From the NCBI GenBank assembly GCA_943788055.1, contig CALSOU010000004.1:301881-365880 (forward strand): a stretch of DNA of 64,000 bases. Direction: 5' to 3'. Every line of letters starts with the position of its first letter. Positions within the stretch are counted from its first letter, which is position 1. A program made the translations under genes and the position numbers. Positions 58,095-64,000 of this stretch are shown piece by piece. The stretch comes from an uncultured Saprospiraceae bacterium (GTDB taxonomy: Bacteria > Bacteroidota > Bacteroidia > Chitinophagales > Saprospiraceae). The notes under the pieces are model-generated. The model made no database searches, had not been told where the DNA came from, and worked only from the letters and a program-made list of their open reading frames with translations.

Positions 58095-59471
58095 TTAGCA
58101 TACGGCTTCTCCAATCGCATTATATCCTAAGTACTCTAGTTCTTGCTCTTGAAATTGAATACCATGAGATTCTAGTTCTTTGAGAATCGGTCCGTAAACT
58201 TCTTTTGAAATCGGTCTTTGAACTCCGGGAGTTTTTATTTCACCATTAAGAATACGAATAGCTGCCATAGCAACTGGCAATCCAACGGTGATTGCCATTG
58301 CAGTTACATGCTGGTCTTTACCAATTAGCACCATCTTGCTATCAATTTGCTTTTTCTCGCCATTGAGCTCGTATCCAAATTTATGATACATGACAATCAT
58401 ATCTTTGTCATCCGGCTTCAAGGTCCATTTGTCCATTAGTATTTTCTGCAGAGCTTGCGCAGGAGTCGCATTTTTAATTCCAATTTTCTTGTTCCTGTTG
58501 AATATATCGAGTTCTAATAGTTTGTACCACATTAGATCATCTTGATCTATCTTCAGAGCATGTCTTACCTTAGATTCGACCGAGTCAACTGGAGAATATG
58601 GAAGGAATACATTAATAAACTCCGCATAACTCATGTTTTCAGTATTCTGAATAGTGTAGCTGTCATCGGTCATTCCTAACTGAACAAACATATTCCATGC
58701 TTTACTAAATCCAACACGTCTTATAGTTCCTCTGTACAATGTCATTACATCTTCAAGTCCGTAAATACTTCTGTATTTCAACGAGTTTCTATTGCATACC
58801 CTTCAAATCTGCCGTAATTTTCAACGTCGAGGAATTCAGTTCTTCTAAATAGTCGGTGGTAAGGTACATACTTGTAAGTACCTTCTTGAATGAATTCAGC
58901 TGCGCCACCTTGACCTGCTAGCACCACGTTTCTTGGATTCCAAGTGAATTTATAGTGCCAAGAGTTGTCGTCACTTTCTGGAGCAATAAGTCCTCCACAA
59001 AATGATTCGAACATTAGAACCTTTCCTCCTGCATCTTTTATACGATCGATTACTTGCATTGCACTCATATGGTCAACACCAGGATCGAGGGCCGATTTCA
59101 TTCATGAATACAAGCCCCTTTTTCTTTGCTTCTTCATCTAAAGCCTCCATCTCGTCACTTACATAAGATGCTGTGACTAGATGCTTGTCGAAGCTAATGC
59201 AATCTTTTGCCACCCTCAACATGAAACCGAGCAGGAAGCATTGAAATGACTAAATCTGCTAATTGGACAGCTTTTTGTCGTTGATCTTCATCAAAAATAT
59301 CTAGTAAGATCGCTTTTGCCCGCGAGTGACCATCACAAAAACTTTTTGGCATTCTCTAGTGATAAATCACCGATCGTAATGAATAAGTTTTCATTCTCCG
59401 CTTATCCAATAGGTACTTGATCAAACTAGTTGCTGATCTGCCAGCTCCAATTAACAATATATTGCGCATTT
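58095..59471 (-). CDS. Saccharopine dehydrogenase family protein (frame broken about five times)
   Basis: Joining frames on the minus strand gives [20 protein letters not shown] (Rossmann start), [70 protein letters not shown], and the C-terminal [17 protein letters not shown] and [19 protein letters not shown]. All are typical of saccharopine dehydrogenase (lysine-forming direction or lysine breakdown). Each break lies at a short homopolymer (for example TTTTT, GGG and CCC), with no nonsense substitutions, so base-calling error is favoured over decay. Length would be about 459 aa. The ALDH7 gene at 47-48 kb may act in the same pathway. Confidence 0.85.
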
Positions 59472-59668
59472 CTATTCTTTTATTTCAGTGTAATTTCTGT
59501 TGCAGCGAAAGTACTAAGCCAAACCGACAAAATCATAAAAAAATAGGGAGAATATTTGATCAAACACCTATTTGATTTATTGCGTAAAAGACGAAAGCTT
59601 GATTTGTTGAGGTGAAATCAGACAATGAAAAAAGCCCCAATTTTCCGAAGAAAACTGAGGCTTTGTTG

Positions 59669-59742
59669 CGCTCCTTCAAGGACTTGAACCTTGGACCCTC
59701 TGATTAACAGTCAGATGCTCTAACCAGCTGAGCTAAAGAAGC
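59669..59742 (-). tRNA. tRNA-Asn (anticodon GTT)
   Basis: The minus strand folds as a complete cloverleaf: a 7-bp acceptor stem (GCTTCTT/AAGGAGC with one G-T pair), D arm GCTCAGCTGGTTAGAGC, anticodon loop CTGTTAA between TCTGA and TCAGA stems, T arm GGTTCAAGTCC, and discriminator G. The anticodon complement is at 59706-59708. CCA is not encoded. Confidence 0.96.
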
Positions 59743-59896
59743 TTCTTACTACTCTTTTCGTAAGCGGATGCAAAGATAGTAAAGACATTTATATTGACGC
59801 AAACTTTTATCCGTAAAAAACACTAAAAAATAAATAATTGACTCTTAAGTTCTTCAATCAACTGAATGTCAACCCTTTGTTACTCCTTGAGGCTCA

Positions 59897-61560
59897 TTAT
59901 CGTACAATGATAAACTTTTTAGTAGCTCCTCTTGAAGTTCTCACAAAATAATAGCCTTGCTCATAATTATGGACGTCTAGAAAAATTCTTCCTCCACTTC
60001 TTTCAAATTCTGAGATTACATGACCAACAATATCAATTATCTGTAGTTTTTCATTGACCAAAGACTCCCATTCAATAGTGAGAACATCTTTGGCTGGATT
60101 TGGATACACATTTAGTAGATCATTGTCGTAAGTCATTTCAATAGGCAATATCTGATTACAAAAACTTGGGTCGCCATCTAGTTCGAGATAATCAGACCCC
60201 TCCAGGGTTTTACCAGCAAATCCCTCAAAGTCGACAGGATATCGTTTCATTCTAAATGTAAGGTTATTGTTGGTTTCGAGTTCAGTAAATTGCGGTACAC
60301 TGACGCCACCTTTTAATGGAGTTATATATTCCCAAACGATTTCATCATCTGGGGTCAACTCAAAAGAGTAGCCATTTCGCCCATCGGTTACGAGCCAATT
60401 GTTGTTTGGAAGTATTTGAACACTTGATAAACCCGTTGAATACATGGCTTGTGGATTCTCTGGGTGAAGTCGATTGAAATCGTAATCAACTGGCGAAAAA
60501 ATCAACCCTTCTTTTTCAAAACTTGCATTATACATGTCGTATGTATTGTTCCACACTACAACCGAACTAAAATCTTCGCCAATTCGAATTGTTAAATGCT
60601 GCGAACTTGCCAAAAAGTGGATGCGCCGGAGAAAGGAAATCATCAACAAATTGAGCATCGTGCTGATAAAAGAGCTTTTTATCACCAAGGGTTCCTTGAT
60701 GATACGCAGCATTGTTTCCCCATCGATAAAGTAGGTCACCACCTTTACCTGCGAAACCTCCAGTTGAGCTCGCCGCTTCTTCAGTCGTTGTAAAATGATC
60801 GATCACCCATACTTCATCAAAGGTTGGTACAGATATTAGAAGTTGGTCGTTCATCGGATCATGGTCCAGTGAATTCATGTGCAGCCAATCCGCTGATCCC
60901 TCGCTTGAATCGTAATTCAAATTTATTCGTTCAGGTTTTATCGCCAATAATCCCAAAGTTTGCTTTGGTCTCATCGTAATCTTGAATTAAATGATCCCAG
61001 GCTTTCCATACCCAAACAACTTCGTCAGTCTGAGGTTTTACCTCCATTATCATTTCACTCCATACTTCGCCATCTGCAATCAGATCTGGGTTTCTACCAG
61101 CTTCGATTGCTTCCTCCTCAGTTTTTAACTCCCATGCAATCATAGCTATATTGCCATTTGGTAGTATCGCTATATCGTGATGTAAACGAGCAGTATCATT
61201 ATTGAGGGTATACGACCATAAAAGCTCATTTTCCCAAGAGCGAATTTCAACAGTAGCACCGCCTCCACCTGCCCAAATCGGATCGCCCATAAAGTTACTT
61301 GATCTACTTGTTTTAACCAAGTTGCCGTTCTCGAGGATGTATGCAGTATTTCCCGGTCTTGTGTCATCTTCGCCTTCCCACTTGTGAACTATTTCCCCGC
61401 AATTGTTCAAAAGAAACACATCACTTTGATTATGAGGGTAGATTAGATTGTAACCTTCAAAAACCTTCCAGGGCTTGTAGCTTATTAGCCCAACTGTTCT
61501 TTGGCTGTAGGAAGAATTACCAATTGCGAAGATTAGTATTAATAATATGATTCTATTCAT
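59897..61560 (-). CDS. Arylsulfotransferase (ASST)-family protein with T9SS sorting domain, copy 1 (frame broken)
   Basis: A signal peptide (MNRIILLILIFAIGNSSYS) is followed by a six-bladed-propeller-like domain with the family histidines (LHHDIAILPNGN, LHMNSLDHDP, YQHDAQFVDD). The C-terminal VYPNPAKDVLTIEW ... FIIVR is a type A T9SS sorting domain. Two breaks (AAAA near 60953; TT near 60590) separate three frames; each is a one-base homopolymer change. It would be about 550 aa and exported. The ATG at 61560 overlaps the stop of copy 2, so the two are coupled. ASST enzymes move sulfate between phenols; activity here is inferred. Confidence 0.8.
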
Positions 61561-63194
61561 GAGCAACATAAATTTTGTGAATAGCACTAGGCTCTCCTTC
61601 GGGTGAAAGACCCATAAAATATACACCAGGCTGAATCTGAAGATCCAAAGCTATTGAGCGTTCATTTTCTTTTTTTGAATAAACGAGCATTCCCGAGGTA
61701 TTGTATATCTTAATATCTAATTCTCTAGGAATAGTCTGTTCTATATAAAGCCTGTCTTCAATCCAACTATTGAATCTTAGAGTTTCGATGTTCGTTAAAT
61801 CTTTATTATTTGTGGTATTCAGATCACAGTTGTCAATGGGGTTAAGTTCAATTCTTTCTGTAGGTTCTAGAGTCTTACCAGCAAATCCTGCAAAATCAGG
61901 TGCATATTTTATAGCTTGAAAAACTTGTATCGAATTACCTGGAGTATCCCCTTGTTCTAAGATCGTCGAACCGCTAGGATTTCACATATTTTCCAGACAA
62001 TTTCTTGTTCAGAGTTCACCTCAAATAATATACCTTTTACACCTGAGCAAATCAGGGTGTTTCCATTTGGGAGACGCTGTGAACCACTTATTCTACTTGA
62101 AAAGAAGAACTCCCCGTCCTGGTTTCCGTAGATGACTGAACTATTGAGTGGTCCGTAGGCAGTTTGATCATAATTATAAGAGAAACCTTCTAGTGGAGGA
62201 TCTATCGTCTCAATTGTTGAATAATTTCCTTCGGGACGACTAATGCCATTGTTGAATATCATTATACTGCCAGCACCGTCAAGACCTTGATCAATCCAAT
62301 GCGCATCATGTTGGCCGTAAAATTTTCGATCTTCATCATTACCCATCTTATAACTTTGAGGATTTCCCCATCTATAAAGAATCTGTCCACCTTGGCCTGA
62401 TATTCCTCCGGTATCTGTTTTGGCTTCTTCGATTGTCGTGCTGTGATCAATGACCCAAAATTCCGCGAAGTTTCGAATGTTAATTATGATCTGATCTAAC
62501 TCAGGATTATAATCGAGTGAATTTGCATGCATCCAGTCAGAAAAGTTTGCTCCAGTTGGCGCAAAATTGATGTCTATCTTACCAGGATTTTGATCTATAA
62601 TCCCATAGTTTGGTTTGACGGGCAATATGTCTTGAATTACGTGATCCCACGATCGCCATTCCCAAACAACCGTCGCCTCACCAGTTTCATCAACTTGGTA
62701 TTCTCTGATCGTCTCACTCCAGAGACCACCTGAAGGAACTGTCTCTCTTCCTCCTGCCGTTGCTTCGGATACTTCATGAAATTCCCACCCAAGCACTAGT
62801 ATATTATTGTTAGGAAGTATTTCCATATCATGGTGTTGATGAAATGCCGGAGTATTTACAGGTAAATTCCACAGTTGCTCCCCATCCCATGAATACGAAA
62901 GTATTCTTCCTCCGATTCCGCCACCATTGAAAATAGGAGAGAAGACTCGCGTTGAGCATAAATTAACTCTCCTTGATTATTAAGCTTAGCAATCATTCCT
63001 GGTACACTAGGCATGCTCCACTCATTGATTTTATATCCACATGGATCAATCAGATACACGAATTTATTCGAATTAGGAGCAAATAGGATATAGCCTAAAT
63101 CAAGGGGAGCTTCGTAGTCAATGATACCTACGGTTTGTGTTTTGGGGGTCAAGCCCCACAAGGTAAAACAGATGATTGCAACAATTCGCTTCAT
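61553..63194 (-). CDS. Arylsulfotransferase (ASST)-family protein, copy 2 (frame broken)
   Basis: This is the upstream member of the pair. A signal peptide (MKRIVAIICFTLWGLTPKTQ) is followed by the same propeller: HQHHDMEILPNNN, WMHANSLDYNPELDQ, YGQHDAHWIDQG and LPNGNTLICSGVKG. The C-terminal region (INCDLNTTNNKDL-like, IKIYNTSGMLVYSKKEN, GVYFMGLS) looks like a divergent sorting domain. Frame breaks occur near 62948 and 61975, again at A runs. It shares about the same length and plan as copy 1, so the two arose by duplication. Confidence 0.78.
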
Positions 63195-63338
63195 AGAATC
63201 ACAATTTAGCAATTTTACTACATTAATAGCTGGGACAATTATTCTACCACTATGGATAAGGAAAATTTTAAAGAGACGATAGGTTAAGAAAGATGAATTA
63301 CATTGATTAGGCTGTTCAAGTATCTGAGCGTATGTATA

Positions 63339-63555
63339 TTATCTAGGCATTCTATTACGACGTTTTTTGCCATATAAAGAGCTTTTTCCCCTTTTCATTT
63401 TTAGCGTTCCATCTCGATTGGTTTTTGGTCCGATATTGTCATTGATAGCACAACCAACTTTTTTTGCACAAGAAGTAGTTGTCGTTTACCGTAAAGCCGA
63501 CAGAAATGAACAAAGCGATAAGAAATATATTTTTCTTTAAGAATTTTACCATCAT
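63339..63555 (-). CDS. Small basic secreted protein (frame broken)
   Basis: About 71 residues once one base is removed from a run of seven A (minus strand; plus-strand T7 near 63459-63465) or from a nearby AAA. A signal peptide (FLKKNIFLIALFISVGF) leads to VGCAINDNIGPKTNRDG and a very basic C terminus (KMKRGKSSLYGKKRRNRMPR). I do not know its function. The basic tail could bind polyanions. Too short and broken to appear as one open frame. Confidence 0.5.
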
Positions 63556-64000
63556 TTGGTTTTAAATAGTTGACGTATTTACATCTAAAATCGTTTCAAA
63601 AATAGACTTTTCTAGGTCAAAAGTCCAATTATTCTTTGTGCTCTAAGGTTGTTAAGACTATGATTTTACCTACAAAACATTACTTTTCTTGTAATTCATG
63701 ATATAAAAGTTGCTTTTTTTTTGACTTTTTTGAATTAACACTCGTTTGATGTGGACTACTTTAGTTTCGGCACGTATGTGACCTGTCAAAGCTAATATCT
63801 ATAAGGGTTTCAGCTAGATAGCCTTTGATAATTAGTGTGGTTAATAGCTTAAATTTGTACAAAAATGCTATCTGAAAAAGGCTGAAGCTCAATAATTATA
63901 GGTGTTTGAGAACGAAAAAAAGAGGATAATATGTTTGTATGAAGGAAATATAGATATATCTTTGTCTGTGTTCAAGATTATTTCACTTAACAAAAATTTA
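63556..64000. other. Window end, no gene seen
   Basis: AT-rich sequence with stops in all frames; the next gene probably starts outside the window. Confidence 0.4.

Noticed and set aside
60534..60793. Plus-strand open frames within the arylsulfotransferase region
   Set aside because: They are antisense to a strong protein-family match on the minus strand.

Overview
The window comes from a low-GC member of the Bacteroidota (Bacteroidetes). The evidence is a type IX secretion / gliding module (porP/sprF, gldK, gldL, gldM, gldN, sprE/porW), a SusC/SusD pair, T9SS-type C-terminal sorting domains, a stand-alone atpD-atpC pair with a short epsilon subunit, and many promoters with the Bacteroidetes -7 element TAnnTTTG. 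A Saprospiria/Chitinophagia-like marine or environmental lineage is plausible, but that is inference. There are no rRNA genes, no CRISPR array, no intact insertion sequence and no prophage. One tRNA-Asn(GTT) is present.

Layout. 1-8 kb: 3' end of an OmpA-family protein, thrS, rlmN, a tail-specific protease (prc), a GNAT acetyltransferase and xerD. 8-11 kb: an unusual pair, an unrecognised 444-aa protein and a trypsin-like protease with a zinc ribbon; both carry the same YbjN/type III chaperone-like module. 11-17 kb: a PorP/SprF paralogue, the cluster bactofilin / AtpZ / AtpI-like / biotin carboxyl carrier, ybjQ, and sprE/porW with a striking poly-lysine tract. 18-26 kb: a small polysaccharide utilisation locus (SusC, SusD, a PKD surface lipoprotein, a Calx-beta + GH16 lipoprotein) that points to beta-1,3-glucan (laminarin-type) use. 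26-36 kb: M23 peptidase, HAD-like protein, bioY, a three-gene polyprenyl-sugar glycosyltransferase operon, a metal-ABC permease fused to a DtxR-type regulator with a palindromic operator upstream, Ppx/GppA, envelope proteins and a metallo-beta-lactamase-fold hydrolase. 36-45 kb: porP, gldK, gldL, gldM and gldN, a terminator, and a beta-helix lipoprotein. 44-53 kb: recG, rbfA, an ALDH7-type dehydrogenase, two decayed genes (gamma-glutamyltransferase and SPFH/prohibitin remnants), an MMPL/RND transporter and a glycosyltransferase. 54-64 kb: atpDC, pdxH, an HMG-CoA synthase, a saccharopine dehydrogenase, tRNA-Asn, and two tandem T9SS-exported arylsulfotransferase-like proteins.

How it fits together. 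SprE, GldK-N and the PorP/SprF proteins form the export machine. The two arylsulfotransferase-like proteins look like cargo for it: one has a recognisable T9SS sorting domain and the other a similar tail. The Sus-type locus imports glucan oligosaccharides released by the surface GH16 enzyme. The glycosyltransferase trio probably builds an envelope glycan.

A quality caveat: at least ten reading-frame breaks occur, nearly all explained by a one-base change in a short homopolymer with the protein otherwise intact on both sides. Most are therefore more likely sequencing errors than pseudogenes. The SPFH remnant at 49.6-50.1 kb differs: it carries in-frame nonsense codons and is truncated, so it looks like real decay.
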